In this document: piece after piece, positions 18,876 through 27,205 of the stretch
How the letters are laid out: every line of letters begins with the position of its first letter
Position numbering within the stretch: the first letter of the stretch is position 1
NCBI RefSeq assembly: GCF_900566075.1
Contig: NZ_UPHU01000001.1
Span: 2,108,001-2,172,000 of the forward strand
DNA: 64,000 bases
Source of the DNA: Mycobacterium pseudokansasii
GTDB taxonomy: Bacteria > Actinomycetota > Actinomycetes > Mycobacteriales > Mycobacteriaceae
Direction of reading: 5' to 3'
Notes under the pieces: generated by a model
The model's input: only the letters and a program-made list of their open reading frames with translations
Database searches by the model: none
Told to the model about the DNA's origin: nothing
Position numbers and translations under genes: made by a program

Positions 18876-19988
18876 TCAGCAGATTCGCGGCAACGGATCG
18901 CCGACCAGCATGTCGACGATCCGGGTACCGCCGAATCCGGTACGTAGTACTACGGTTTCGGCCGGTTCGGCGACGATTTCGCCCACTTCGGCCGCGTCCG
19001 CGCCGAGCGGATGCGAGCGCACCGCGGCCAGCCCGGCTTCGGCTTCCTCGGGTGCGACGACGGCGACGAACTTTCCTTCGTTGGCCACATAGAGCGGGTC
19101 GATGCCCAGCAGCTCACACGCGCCGTTGACCATCGGGGCCACCGGAAGCCGTTGTTCTTCCAGCAGCACCCCGAGCCCGCAGGCCTGGGCCAGTTCGTTA
19201 CAGACGGTGCCCACCCCGCCGCGGGTGGCATCGCGCAGCCAGCGGGTCGACGGCGCGGCCGCCATCAGCAGTTCCACCAACGGGCTGAGAGAGGCGGTGT
19301 CGGAACGGATGTCGGCCTCGATGGCCAGATCGCCGCGGGCCAGCATGACCGCCATGCCGTGATCGCCCATCGACCCCGACAGCAACACCTTGTCGCCGGC
19401 GCGCACCGCGTCGGCGGACAGCCGCCGCCCGGCGGGAATGATCCCGGTTCCGGTGGTGGTGACGAACAGGCCGTCGGCAGCACCTTTGGGCACCACCTTG
19501 GTGTCGCCGGTGACGATCTGCACCCCGGCCTGCGCGGCGGCGGCCGCCATGTCGGCGACGAGTTCCTTCAATTCGGCGATCGGGAAGCCCTCTTCCAGCA
19601 CGAAGGCAGCCGAGATCCAGGACGGCACGGCGCCGGCCATCGCCAGGTCGTTGCAGGTTCCGTGCACGGCCAGCGCGCCGACCGAGCCACCGGGAAAACG
19701 CCTGGGCGCCACCACGAATGAATCGGTGGACATGGCGACCCGCTCACCGCTGGGTAACGGGAGCACCGCGGCGTCGCCCAGCGACTCCAGCATCGGGTTG
19801 CGGAATGCCTCCACGAACACCGCATCGACCAGCGCCGCCGAGGCTTTGCCCCCGGCTCCGTGGGCCAGGGTGACGTGGTCATCGAGCAGCCGGGGCCGTC
19901 GCCGGCGGAACGATTCGATACGCTCGATGACCTCACCCTCGGCAAAGCGTGGCCCCGACGAGAGGTATTCGCTTGCTGATTTGCTCAT
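18876..19988 (-). CDS. hypE: Carbamoyl dehydratase HypE
   Basis: HypE receives the carbamoyl group from HypF on its C-terminal Cys and dehydrates it, using ATP, to a thiocyanate that supplies cyanide for the iron centre. The protein (370 residues from MSKSASEY) ends DPLPRIC, the diagnostic PRIC tail with the acceptor Cys last. The PurM-like ATP-binding part shows LAHGAGGKASAALV, STDSFVV, GTCNDLAMAGA and a Gly-rich VLLSGSMGDHG. ATG at 19986-19988 overlaps the stop of the upstream SIS gene (ATGA). A longer start at 20033 would run further into that gene and is less likely. It is followed after 15 bp by hypC. Confidence 0.95.
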   Translation of the reverse strand: MSKSASEYLSSGPRFAEGEVIERIESFRRRRPRLLDDHVTLAHGAGGKASAALVDAVFVEAFRNPMLESLGDAAVLPLPSGERVAMSTDSFVVAPRRFPGGSVGALAVHGTCNDLAMAGAVPSWISAAFVLEEGFPIAELKELVADMAAAAAQAGVQIVTGDTKVVPKGAADGLFVTTTGTGIIPAGRRLSADAVRAGDKVLLSGSMGDHGMAVMLARGDLAIEADIRSDTASLSPLVELLMAAAPSTRWLRDATRGGVGTVCNELAQACGLGVLLEEQRLPVAPMVNGACELLGIDPLYVANEGKFVAVVAPEEAEAGLAAVRSHPLGADAAEVGEIVAEPAETVVLRTGFGGTRIVDMLVGDPLPRIC

Positions 19989-20647
19989 GCGGCCCCCAGA
20001 TCCCGTTCGCCCCGTTGATGCACGGTCAACCACAGCTGATAGCCCAGCAGCGCTTGGGATTCCTGGATCCGGTGCACGCTTTGTGACCGAACAATGAAGC
20101 AGGCATCCACATTCGGGTTGGCGGCGAAGGCGCCGCCGTCATATCCGGCGAAGCCGATGGTGTACAAACCCCGCTGGCGCGCCTCGGCGAGCGCGGCCAG
20201 CAGGTTGGGCGAACTGCCGCTGGTCGACATGGCGATCGCGATGTCACCGGCCTTCGCGCGGGCGATCAGCTGGCGGGCGAACACCAACTCGAATCCCACG
20301 TCGTTGCCCAGGGCGGTGAGTATCGCCTGGTCGGCGGTCAACGACCAGGCCGGTAGCGGCGTACCGATCGGCGGCCGGGCGAACAGCCGCGCCACGGTGG
20401 TGGAATCGGTGCAGCTGCCGCCGTTTCCGAAGGTGAACAGCCGCCCGCCCGCCGCGAACCGGCGCGCCATCTCGGTGGCGGCAGCCGCCACCAGGTCGGC
20501 GTTGGCTTCCAGGGTGGCGCGGCGCAGGGCCAGGCTTTCGGCCGCTTTCGCCTGGGCCGAGGCGGCCAGGTCGGCCAGCAGCGATTCGGGGTTCTGCTCC
20601 TGCGCGTCGATGAACGGATACAGGAAGTTGGTCGGCTCGTCGCTCAT
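19985..20647 (-). CDS. SIS-domain protein, phosphoheptose-isomerase-like, in hydrogenase cluster
   Basis: This 220-residue protein resembles GmhA (sedoheptulose-7-phosphate isomerase). It has the sugar-phosphate-binding turn TFGNGGSCTDSTTVARLF near residue 73, GNDVGFELVFARQL, and the second loop AMSTSGSSPNLL near residue 138. The C-terminal segment VHRIQESQALLGYQLWLTVH matches the GmhA helix that carries a catalytic Glu-Gln and His. The first loop has Cys where GmhA has Ala. It overlaps hypE by 4 bp and the SIS-HypC gene upstream by one base, so it is tightly coupled to the maturation genes. No heptose-pathway gene is nearby, so a role other than LPS-type heptose synthesis is likely. It could act with the neighbouring SIS domain. 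The function is unknown. Confidence 0.85.
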   Translation of the reverse strand: MSDEPTNFLYPFIDAQEQNPESLLADLAASAQAKAAESLALRRATLEANADLVAAAATEMARRFAAGGRLFTFGNGGSCTDSTTVARLFARPPIGTPLPAWSLTADQAILTALGNDVGFELVFARQLIARAKAGDIAIAMSTSGSSPNLLAALAEARQRGLYTIGFAGYDGGAFAANPNVDACFIVRSQSVHRIQESQALLGYQLWLTVHQRGERDLGAA

Positions 20648-21363
20648 CAGGCGTCCTCCTCGAGCCGGCTGATCGCCGTGCCCGCGTGCACCAGCACCAG
20701 ATCGCCGGCCGCGACCGGGCCGACCAGGCCGGTCACCACATCCTCGACACCGCGCGCGGTGCGCACGGCGGCCAGCCCGTCAGCCGAACCGGCCACCACT
20801 TCGCCCAAGCGCCCCTCGTCGCTACAGGTGACGCAAACCTCATCTGCGCATTCAGGTTTGAGCAACCCTGGATGCTCGAAACACACATGGGTCAGCTCCC
20901 ACAACACGTGATAGAAGAGCACGAAGCCGCCGGTTGCGGGCGCCCGCGGGTCGGGATCATCCAGCCACAACACATGGTCGGCGGCACCGGCTTTCGGGCG
21001 CTCACCGCTACCGATCCACAGCGTGGTGGCACCCCAGGCCGGACTGCGTCGCATGATCGAGCGTACGTCGGGCTGGTCGGCGCCGGCGACCGCGACGACG
21101 ATGTCGCCCGGGCGCACCGATACCCGCACCAGATCCACCAGGTCGGGACCGGTCAGGGCCACCGCGGGCAGGGCGCGTTTGCCCATGATCACCGGGTGGA
21201 CGAATTCGACCGCGATGTGCAGGGCATGCGGCTCCCACGACGGCGCGATCGACCACATGGTGGCGCCCGCCGCGAACCGCTTGGCCAGCGTGAAAGCAGC
21301 TGCTGCCAGGTCAGCGGCCAGCTCGGCACCAAGTCCGCGGTCGATGGCGGTGGGGATGGTCAC
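20647..21363 (-). CDS. Fusion of a SIS-like domain with a HypC/HupF domain
   Basis: The first roughly 160 of 238 residues look like a degenerate SIS domain. Features are [43 protein letters not shown] and [14 protein letters not shown]. The last 75 residues are a HypC-type barrel: [19 protein letters not shown], a [16 protein letters not shown] strand pair, and [19 protein letters not shown]. The Cys-Val-Thr-Cys-Ser-Asp form is that of the long HypC/HupF variant, though here it is internal rather than at residue 2. The gene overlaps hypF (4 bp) and the SIS gene (1 base). An internal Cys cannot be N-terminal after Met removal, so if it works as a chaperone it does so differently from classical HypC. 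Its role is an open question. Confidence 0.8.
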   Translation of the reverse strand: MTIPTAIDRGLGAELAADLAAAAFTLAKRFAAGATMWSIAPSWEPHALHIAVEFVHPVIMGKRALPAVALTGPDLVDLVRVSVRPGDIVVAVAGADQPDVRSIMRRSPAWGATTLWIGSGERPKAGAADHVLWLDDPDPRAPATGGFVLFYHVLWELTHVCFEHPGLLKPECADEVCVTCSDEGRLGEVVAGSADGLAAVRTARGVEDVVTGLVGPVAAGDLVLVHAGTAISRLEEDA

Positions 21364-23708
21364 TGCTCAGCCTCCTCCACGCCGGTGAGCATCGAAATCA
21401 CGGCCTGACCGAGAGCCAGCCCACCGTCGTTGGGCGGTACCGTGTGATGGGTCAACACCTCGAAACCGAGGCGCTGCAACCGTTCCCGGCACGCGCGCAG
21501 CAGCAGCACGTTCTGGAACACGCCACCGGTCAGGCCGACCAGCCGCACGCTGCCGGCCACTTGAGTAACCACCCGGACGACGGCGTCGGCGACCGACCGG
21601 TGGAAACACGCCGCCAGTAGCGCCGGCGGGGTGCCGGCGCGCAGCGCCGACACCAGGGTTTGCACCATGGTGACCGGATCGATGACCCCGTCGGTCCCCA
21701 CCATCAGGGGCAGCGACGGCCCGGCCCGGTCACCCGCCGTCTCGGCCAGCGCTTCGAGTTCGATGGCGGCCTGGCCTTCGTAGTCGATCCGGTGGCGCAC
21801 CCCGAGTATCGAGGCGACCGCGTCGAACAACCGGCCCATGCTCGAACACGGCACACAGCCGGTGCCGCTCTCCAATTGCGAACGGATGAGCCGCAATTCG
21901 TCGGGTGTCGCGGCGGTGATCGGCGCCAGATCCGGGGTCCAGTCGAGGTCGGCGAGCCACAGCTGCGACAGCGCCATCCGCCAGGGGTTGCGCACCGCGG
22001 TATCGCCCCCGGGCAGCGGTACCGGCAACAGGTGCCCGGCCCGGACGAAGCAATGGCTGTCGCGGCCGAGGACGAGAATCTCCCCGCCCCAGATGGTGGC
22101 ATCGCAGCCGTAACCGGTGCCGTCGAAGGAGACTCCGACGACGGATTCGCCGAGGCGCCCGTGTTCGGCCAGCAGCGATACCACGTGCGCATGGTGGTGC
22201 TGCACCAGATCCAGCGGCCGATCGCCCGCGTGGCGCTCCGCCCAACCCCGGGTGTGATACCCAGGATGCAGATCAGCTGCCAATCGCTTTGGCGTACCGC
22301 GTATTTCGCTGAGCTGGCGCACCGCGTCCTCGAACGCGCGCAGCGTCTCCCAGGTTCCCATGTCGCCGATATGTGCGGACAGGTACGCGCGACCGCCATC
22401 GGTGAGGCAGAAGGTGTTCTTCAGTTCCCCGCCCACCGCCAGTACGGCCGGGCCGTCACGCCCGAGGTCGACCGGCAGCGGGGCATAGCCGCGGGACCGG
22501 CGGATCGGCAGCTCACGGCCGGACCCGCCCTCGCTGACCACCCGCACCACCGAGTCGTCACAGGGCACATGGATGGGCCGGTCGTGGTCGAGCACCGCAT
22601 CGCACAGTGGCGAAAGACGCTCTGCCGCATCGATATCGGTGAAGCAGATGGGCTCGTCGGAACGGTTGGCGCTGGTCAGCACCAGCGCGTCGGGAACCGG
22701 TCCGCCGTCGCCGGGCACCGGGGCCAGCAGCAGGTGATGGACGGGGGAGTACGGCAGCATCAGTCCGAGCAGCGGACTACCGGGCGCAACGGAGTCGGCT
22801 ACCGCGGCGGTGTCATGTCGGCGCAGCAACACGATGGGTCGGGCCGGACCAGACAACACCGCCGCCTCGTCGTCGTCGACGTAGGCGTAGCGGCGGGCGA
22901 CGTCCAGATCGCGCACCAGCATGGCGAACGGCTTGGCGCCCCGCGCCTTTCGGGACCGCAGCGAGCGCACCACCGCGTCGTCGTCGACCCCGCAGGCCAG
23001 GTGGTAACCGCCGATCCCCTTGATGGCGACCACCGCACCGGCTGCCAGCGCCTGTTGGGTGGCCGCCAGCGCGGCGTCGGAGCCGCGAATCCGCCCGGCT
23101 GCTGACCGAAACCACAGCGACGGCCCGCAGTCCGGGCAGGCGATCGGCTGCGCATGGAACCGGCGGTCGGCAGGGTCGTGGTATTCGGCGGCGCAGCGTT
23201 CGCACATGGCAAATCCTGCCATGGTGGTACCCGGGCGGTCATAGGGCAGCGTGCGGATGACGGTGAACCGTGGCCCGCAGTTGGTGCAGGTGATGAACGG
23301 GTGCCGGTAGCGCCGGTCCCGGGGATCGAACAATTCGGCGATGCAGTGGTCGCACACCGCGACATCGGGCGGAATCGGTGTGGTGGCCCCCCCGACCGTC
23401 TGGCTGGCCACGATCCGGAATCCGGATGTGCTTGTCTCGGTTGCGATCTCGTTCGTCGAGACCGAGCTGATCCGAGCCAGCGGCGGCGCCTCGGCACGCA
23501 ACCGGCGGGCGAACTCGTCGAGCTGGGCGCGCCCACCCTGCACCTCCACGAAGACCGCGCCGGAATTGTTGCCCACGAACCCGGCCAGACCCAGCTCGGT
23601 GGCCAGCACGTGGACGAACGGACGAAAACCAACCCCTTGGACGACACCGGTCACGATGATGCGCCGCCGAAGGTGGTCGGAGCGCAGCAACAAGGGCGTG
23701 TCGGTCAT
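21360..23708 (-). CDS. hypF: Carbamoyltransferase HypF
   Basis: HypF turns carbamoyl phosphate and ATP into a carbamoyl group handed to HypE. The 782-residue protein has all expected parts. An acylphosphatase domain (about 12-100) carries [14 protein letters not shown]. Two zinc-finger pairs follow (CDHCIAEL with CTNCGPRF, and CERCAAEY with CPDCGPS), then a YrdC-like domain (about 200-390, [14 protein letters not shown]) and a Kae1-like C-terminal half with [13 protein letters not shown] and DGTGYG. It ends in [20 protein letters not shown]. The start MTDTPLLL at 23706-23708 overlaps the stop of hypC by 4 bp (ATGA); the longer start is Arg/Gly-rich and lies inside hypC. The 3' end overlaps the SIS-HypC gene. 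Confidence 0.95.
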   Translation of the reverse strand: MTDTPLLLRSDHLRRRIIVTGVVQGVGFRPFVHVLATELGLAGFVGNNSGAVFVEVQGGRAQLDEFARRLRAEAPPLARISSVSTNEIATETSTSGFRIVASQTVGGATTPIPPDVAVCDHCIAELFDPRDRRYRHPFITCTNCGPRFTVIRTLPYDRPGTTMAGFAMCERCAAEYHDPADRRFHAQPIACPDCGPSLWFRSAAGRIRGSDAALAATQQALAAGAVVAIKGIGGYHLACGVDDDAVVRSLRSRKARGAKPFAMLVRDLDVARRYAYVDDDEAAVLSGPARPIVLLRRHDTAAVADSVAPGSPLLGLMLPYSPVHHLLLAPVPGDGGPVPDALVLTSANRSDEPICFTDIDAAERLSPLCDAVLDHDRPIHVPCDDSVVRVVSEGGSGRELPIRRSRGYAPLPVDLGRDGPAVLAVGGELKNTFCLTDGGRAYLSAHIGDMGTWETLRAFEDAVRQLSEIRGTPKRLAADLHPGYHTRGWAERHAGDRPLDLVQHHHAHVVSLLAEHGRLGESVVGVSFDGTGYGCDATIWGGEILVLGRDSHCFVRAGHLLPVPLPGGDTAVRNPWRMALSQLWLADLDWTPDLAPITAATPDELRLIRSQLESGTGCVPCSSMGRLFDAVASILGVRHRIDYEGQAAIELEALAETAGDRAGPSLPLMVGTDGVIDPVTMVQTLVSALRAGTPPALLAACFHRSVADAVVRVVTQVAGSVRLVGLTGGVFQNVLLLRACRERLQRLGFEVLTHHTVPPNDGGLALGQAVISMLTGVEEAEQ

Positions 23709-23962
23709 GTCAAATCGCCATCGGGATTGCGGCCCCGCCCCATCAGCTCCAGGCCGGCCATCGCCTGCTCGGCTCCGGCCCGGTCGGTTTTCTCGACCAC
23801 GAAGCCCATGTGAATGATCACCCAATCACCGGGTGCGAACGTCTCCTCCGGAAGCATGCCCACGTTGACTTTGCGCTGCTCGCCGGTGACGTCGACCAGT
23901 GCCAGCTGCCCCTCGTAGCCGTCGAGCATCCTGATCACCTGACCGGGTATGCCCAGACACAT
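23705..23962 (-). CDS. hypC: Hydrogenase maturation chaperone HypC (second copy)
   Basis: An 85-residue HypC-family chaperone starting [13 protein letters not shown], with the catalytic Cys at position 2, then [15 protein letters not shown] and the [17 protein letters not shown] barrel segment. I begin at the ATG before Cys (complement of 23960-23962); the ATG three codons earlier would displace the Cys and is not expected. It overlaps hypF by 4 bp and follows the protease gene after 2 bp. This copy diverges clearly from the one next to hypD, for example in the linker [10 protein letters not shown] against LLDEDMPQPD. It is therefore not a recent duplication. The pairing with the protease and hypF suggests it may be the one dedicated to HhyL. 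Confidence 0.95.
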   Translation of the reverse strand: MCLGIPGQVIRMLDGYEGQLALVDVTGEQRKVNVGMLPEETFAPGDWVIIHMGFVVEKTDRAGAEQAMAGLELMGRGRNPDGDLT

Positions 23963-23964
23963 GA

Positions 23965-24465
23965 TCAGCACTCCTCTCGGATCGCTTCCGGGGCCGAGGT
24001 TGTTCGCAACGCCGCGACGATATCCTCGACCGCGCGGGCGGCGCGGGGGACGGCCTTGGCGACGGGTTCGCTGAGCCCCATGCCTTCTTCGACGCTACCC
24101 GCCTCGCACCCGACGACGACGGTGTAGGGCGGCGTGCCCCCCAGCGCCCGCAGGTTGGCGAACACGCTGGCCGGATCCATGTTGTGCGCATCCAGGGTCG
24201 TCGGGTCGGACCACCAGTCATGATCGGCCTGGAAGACGTGCAATGCGCCCGGATTGCCGCGGCTGGGCACCGCGTCGACCAGCACCAGGGTGTCCCAGCC
24301 CTCGAGCAGGTCGTAGGCCAGATGCATGCCGCGGATGCCGTAGTCGATGATGCGCACCTGCGAACCGTCCTGCGGAATCTCGGCGTGGCGCAGCACCTCG
24401 GAGCCGAAACCGTCGTCCCCCAGGAAGATGTTGCCGATTCCGGCGACCAGGATGCGCGCTGTCAT
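23965..24465 (-). CDS. [NiFe]-hydrogenase maturation endopeptidase
   Basis: The HyaD/HycI-family protease removes the C-terminal peptide of the hydrogenase large subunit once nickel is in place. The 166-residue protein begins MTARILVAGIGNIFLGDDGFGSEV, the conserved GxGNxxxxDDGxG motif whose Glu/Asp near residue 17 senses nickel. It continues with IIDYGIRGMHLAYDLLEG and LVLVDAVP (second metal Asp, about residue 63). A His expected near residue 93 may be that of LDAHNMDP. The substrate is presumably HhyL at 28099-29898, which still carries a 22-residue tail after its last Cys motif. It sits between the 39-residue membrane peptide and the second hypC, tightly packed on the minus strand. Confidence 0.93.
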   Translation of the reverse strand: MTARILVAGIGNIFLGDDGFGSEVLRHAEIPQDGSQVRIIDYGIRGMHLAYDLLEGWDTLVLVDAVPSRGNPGALHVFQADHDWWSDPTTLDAHNMDPASVFANLRALGGTPPYTVVVGCEAGSVEEGMGLSEPVAKAVPRAARAVEDIVAALRTTSAPEAIREEC

Positions 24466-24483
24466 GGTTTGGCCTGGGCCCGG

Positions 24484-24603
24484 CTACATCCGCCGCAGCT
24501 TCAGGTAGCGGCGGGCATCCGGTAGTGATGCCACACCCAAGGCCACCGCGACGGCCACCACCAGAGCGATGAGGGCAATGAACACCCAACCTAAGACGTC
24601 CAT
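24484..24603 (-). CDS. 39-residue single-pass membrane peptide in hydrogenase operon
   Basis: A very short gene. The start at 24601-24603 is preceded by a near-ideal GAAAGGAG ribosome site six bases away and the stop is TAG. The product is MDVLGWVFIALIAL, then a Val/Ala-rich stretch completing a single hydrophobic helix (about residues 4-25), then SLPDARRYLKLRRM. The positive tail after the helix puts the C-terminus in the cytoplasm. I remember such peptides with a (L/V)PD-x-(R/K)RY tail being annotated DUF6893 in actinobacteria. It lies 12 bp after the 437-residue gene and 18 bp before the protease gene. A reasonable guess is a membrane anchor or docking peptide for the hydrogenase complex, which has no membrane segment of its own. 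That is inference. Confidence 0.75.
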   Translation of the reverse strand: MDVLGWVFIALIALVVAVAVALGVASLPDARRYLKLRRM

Positions 24604-24615
24604 GGCGAACTCCTT

Positions 24616-25929
24616 TCACGTGTTGTGAGTTTGTAGCGGTTCCACCTCGTCAGGGGAGAAGTACAGGTAGCGGCCGTACCACTCGTGCAGTTCGGCCGCC
24701 GGATCGTCGTCGACGACCACCGCGACGTGCGTGTTGCCGTCGACGTCCTGATGCACCGACGCGACGCGGGCGCTCTTGCCGGCGACGAAAATATCCTGCG
24801 CGTCGGCGTTGCGCCGCGGCCGTAACCGGACCCGGCTACCCCGGTCGATCCGGACTCCGTTCACCAGCACCGCGTCGATCTCGGGACGAACCGCGTCGTC
24901 GGCCAGCGGATCCCACCAGTCGAGCCCCTCGGGCACCTCCGGGACCAACCCGGCAACCCCGTGCGGATCGCGCAGCACCCCGTGCAACCGGGCCATGTCC
25001 TGCGGCGACATGGCATCACACCGGTCGATGATCCGTGCGGCCCGAGGATCGGTGGCCCGCGCCTGAGCTTTTTCTTCGTCGGTCATCGTCATCACGCGCA
25101 GCGTCAGGATCTCGTCGATCTCGGTGCAGTCATAGAGCGCGGTGCTGCTCTGTTCGGCCACTTCCGGGTGGTCGTAGAGGATGATCGGCGAAATCAGCAA
25201 CAGGTCGTGGCTGCCCGGCGGCCCGGCCAGCACGGGAAAGCATCGGTGCTGGGTGCACCGCGACACCGCAGCGGCGGCGGACGGCGGCGGCTCCAGTAAC
25301 GAAACAAACTGGCCGCCAACGACTTCGGAGATGATATGGGTGCCGATCAGCGACCGCGCAATCGCGTCGTCCTTGTCACAAGGGCTGGGACCGACGTTGG
25401 CGATATTTACCGTGACCCGGCGCAGCTCACCGTCGGGTTCGCTGCAGACGGTGAGCTCGCCACGCACCTGTCGGCGGTGGCGAACCAGCCGGCCACCGTC
25501 GACGGATTCGACGTCGGTCGCCTCCTGCGCCAGCACCGGCAGCGTCCACGGCTGGTCCTCGAATGCCAACGGGCCGAAGGACCTTTCACATTCGACGGCT
25601 TCGTCCCAGGACAGCCACGATCCCGACGGCGTGGTCAGTTCGGCCACGGGCTCGAAACCGCCGCCGGCACCTTCCCGCTCGGCGCGGCGGTGCTGTAACT
25701 GCAGGAACCGGATCACCAGGGTGATCGCCTGCGCGCCGTCGACCAGGAACTGCGTGGCCATCGTGTCCTGTTCGCCCAGCCCGGCGGCGGCCGCGCCCGG
25801 TGGTCCCAGAACGCCGAATTGCCAACGGGATTGGTTCTTGCTGGACGACCCGCGGTACGGGTAGAGCAGGTAGCCTTCGTAGAGCACCGCGTCGGCGACG
25901 GCGCGGGCGTGGTCCCAGCTGGAGGTCAC
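24616..25929 (-). CDS. Conserved hydrogenase-cluster protein of unknown function (437 residues)
   Basis: A soluble 437-residue protein that I cannot assign. It begins SSWDHARAVADAVLYEGYLLYPYR. It contains SRCTQHRCFPVLAGP with two Cys and a His near residue 235, then LLLISPIILYDHPEVA. A C-terminal SH3-like, HypC/HypA-reminiscent segment follows (GSRVRLRPRRNADAQDIFVAGKSARVASVHQDVDGNTHVAVVVDDD), ending WYGRYLYFSPDEVEPL. GTG at 25929 overlaps the stop of the DUF6084-like gene by 4 bp (GTGA). Position and coupling place it in the hydrogenase operon. It might help cofactor handling or assembly, but there is no motif that proves it. There is no signal peptide or membrane helix. Confidence 0.75.
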   Translation of the reverse strand: MTSSWDHARAVADAVLYEGYLLYPYRGSSSKNQSRWQFGVLGPPGAAAAGLGEQDTMATQFLVDGAQAITLVIRFLQLQHRRAEREGAGGGFEPVAELTTPSGSWLSWDEAVECERSFGPLAFEDQPWTLPVLAQEATDVESVDGGRLVRHRRQVRGELTVCSEPDGELRRVTVNIANVGPSPCDKDDAIARSLIGTHIISEVVGGQFVSLLEPPPSAAAAVSRCTQHRCFPVLAGPPGSHDLLLISPIILYDHPEVAEQSSTALYDCTEIDEILTLRVMTMTDEEKAQARATDPRAARIIDRCDAMSPQDMARLHGVLRDPHGVAGLVPEVPEGLDWWDPLADDAVRPEIDAVLVNGVRIDRGSRVRLRPRRNADAQDIFVAGKSARVASVHQDVDGNTHVAVVVDDDPAAELHEWYGRYLYFSPDEVEPLQTHNT

Positions 25930-26582
25930 GGGCTTGCCTCCCGTTGCGATGCGTCGGCCAACAGCGCGGTGAGAGCGTGGTCGAGGTCGAGCAGGCCGCG
26001 CGCCGACTTGTAGTGGGCCAGCGCGCTGATGGTGTCATGACTGAGCCGCAGCCACCCGGTGTTCGGGTAGTGCTGGGCCATCAGCTGTCGCCAGACCGCG
26101 ACCGGCATGTCATAGCGGTCCTCGCAGTCCCAGGACACATGCTGCACCGAGAAGCCGCGCTCGGATTTGACGAAAACTGTTCCACTGAAAAGGAATTGAA
26201 GGGGGATCGCGCCGTCGCGCAGCGCGTGCAGGTACTTGGCCGCGGCCACCTCGAAGTCGTAGCTGCAGTCCAAGGGCAGCGCCGCGGTGGTGTGGCCGGT
26301 GAAACCCGCCACCATGGCGGTGCAATGCTGCCACAGGAAGGTGCGTTGGGTGCGTGCCCAGCGTTCCCGGGGTCCGAACAAGTCGAGCAGTCCGGCGGCT
26401 TCGTCGTCGGAGTATCGCCGGCGTAGCGGCTCGATGCGGACCTGGCAGCGCAGCGCGATGGCGTGGACCGGGTCGTCACTGCTGGCGCCGACGCCGATAC
26501 GGGCGGTGAGCACCGGGCTGACGGTGTACGGTTCCGGTGCCACGTCGAGCACGGCGAAGGTCAGGTCCATCGGCTGGGTCAC
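25926..26582 (-). CDS. DUF6084-like hydrogenase-cluster protein
   Basis: A 218-residue soluble protein starting at GTG 26582 (VTQPMDLTFAVLDV), which overlaps the preceding stop as GTGA; an internal ATG at 26570 is an alternative. It reads like a single beta-rich domain: IALRCQVRIEPLRRRYS, LPLDCSYDFEVAAAKYLHAL and PLQFLFSGTVFVKSERGFSVQHVSWDCEDRYDMPVAVWRQLM, ending in an Arg/Leu helix (SHDTISALAHYKS). I recall this family as DUF6084, found beside DUF5947 genes in actinobacterial group 1h hydrogenase clusters. No catalytic motif is visible. Both stop and start overlap neighbouring genes, so the protein is probably needed in fixed ratio with them, perhaps for assembly. Confidence 0.75.
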   Translation of the reverse strand: MTQPMDLTFAVLDVAPEPYTVSPVLTARIGVGASSDDPVHAIALRCQVRIEPLRRRYSDDEAAGLLDLFGPRERWARTQRTFLWQHCTAMVAGFTGHTTAALPLDCSYDFEVAAAKYLHALRDGAIPLQFLFSGTVFVKSERGFSVQHVSWDCEDRYDMPVAVWRQLMAQHYPNTGWLRLSHDTISALAHYKSARGLLDLDHALTALLADASQREASP

Positions 26583-27205
26583 CGCGGCATCTCCCGTGCC
26601 TGGGCGGCGACCCGCTCGAAGAAGCCGTCGATGAACTCCCGTGCGTCCTGGCCGCCGTCGAAGCCGCGCCACAGCAACCGCAACCGGCCCACGAACTCGT
26701 AGCAGGAGTCGATCGGCACCAGATAGCTTTGCGGAGGCCCAGATTCGGGGACCCGGACCAGCAGCGCCTCGACGTCGTCGGCCACTAGGCCAAGCCGCGG
26801 GTCGGCCCCGCCGAGGGCGTTCCAGGCGTCGAGATCCAGTTCCGATTCGGTGGCGCCGGCTGGACCCGGGTAGAAGGCGACGGTGCGGCCAATGGCTGAG
26901 TTGGTGAAGAAGAAGGCGACGCCGACCGGAATCTGCAGGGCCTCCCAGGTGGGCCGGTCCAGCGCGAAATCGGGGAACCCAAGATACCGGTCGGGTACGG
27001 CGCGGTAGCGCAGCTCGGCTTCGGAGTCGGTGAACAGCAGATAGCAGGCGCGGCAGACGCACATCAGTTGCCGCCCGGCCACATTCACCACATGCTGATG
27101 CTCGTCGGGTATCGGCTCCGAACACATCTCACATCGTTCGTCGGCCGGTTCTGGGGCCCGCTGGTTGGTCCTGATCCGGGCCAGGACGTCATAAGGACTC
27201 GTCAT
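26579..27205 (-). CDS. DUF5947-like zinc-ribbon-type protein of hydrogenase cluster
   Basis: A 208-residue protein with an N-terminal four-Cys knuckle: C25-x-x-C28 (RCEMCSEP) and C51-x-x-C54 (CVCRACYLLF), with an extra Cys at 49. The spacing fits a zinc ribbon or a small iron-sulfur site. The remaining 150 residues contain YLGFPDFALDRPTWEALQIPVGVAFFFTN and CYEFVGRLRLLWRGFDGG and show no enzyme motif. ATG at 27205 overlaps hhyE by 4 bp and its stop overlaps the DUF6084-like gene by 4 bp. From memory this family is DUF5947 and is typical of actinobacterial uptake-hydrogenase loci. An electron-transfer or assembly role is possible. The Cys cluster is seen; the metal is not known. Confidence 0.78.
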   Translation of the reverse strand: MTSPYDVLARIRTNQRAPEPADERCEMCSEPIPDEHQHVVNVAGRQLMCVCRACYLLFTDSEAELRYRAVPDRYLGFPDFALDRPTWEALQIPVGVAFFFTNSAIGRTVAFYPGPAGATESELDLDAWNALGGADPRLGLVADDVEALLVRVPESGPPQSYLVPIDSCYEFVGRLRLLWRGFDGGQDAREFIDGFFERVAAQAREMPR

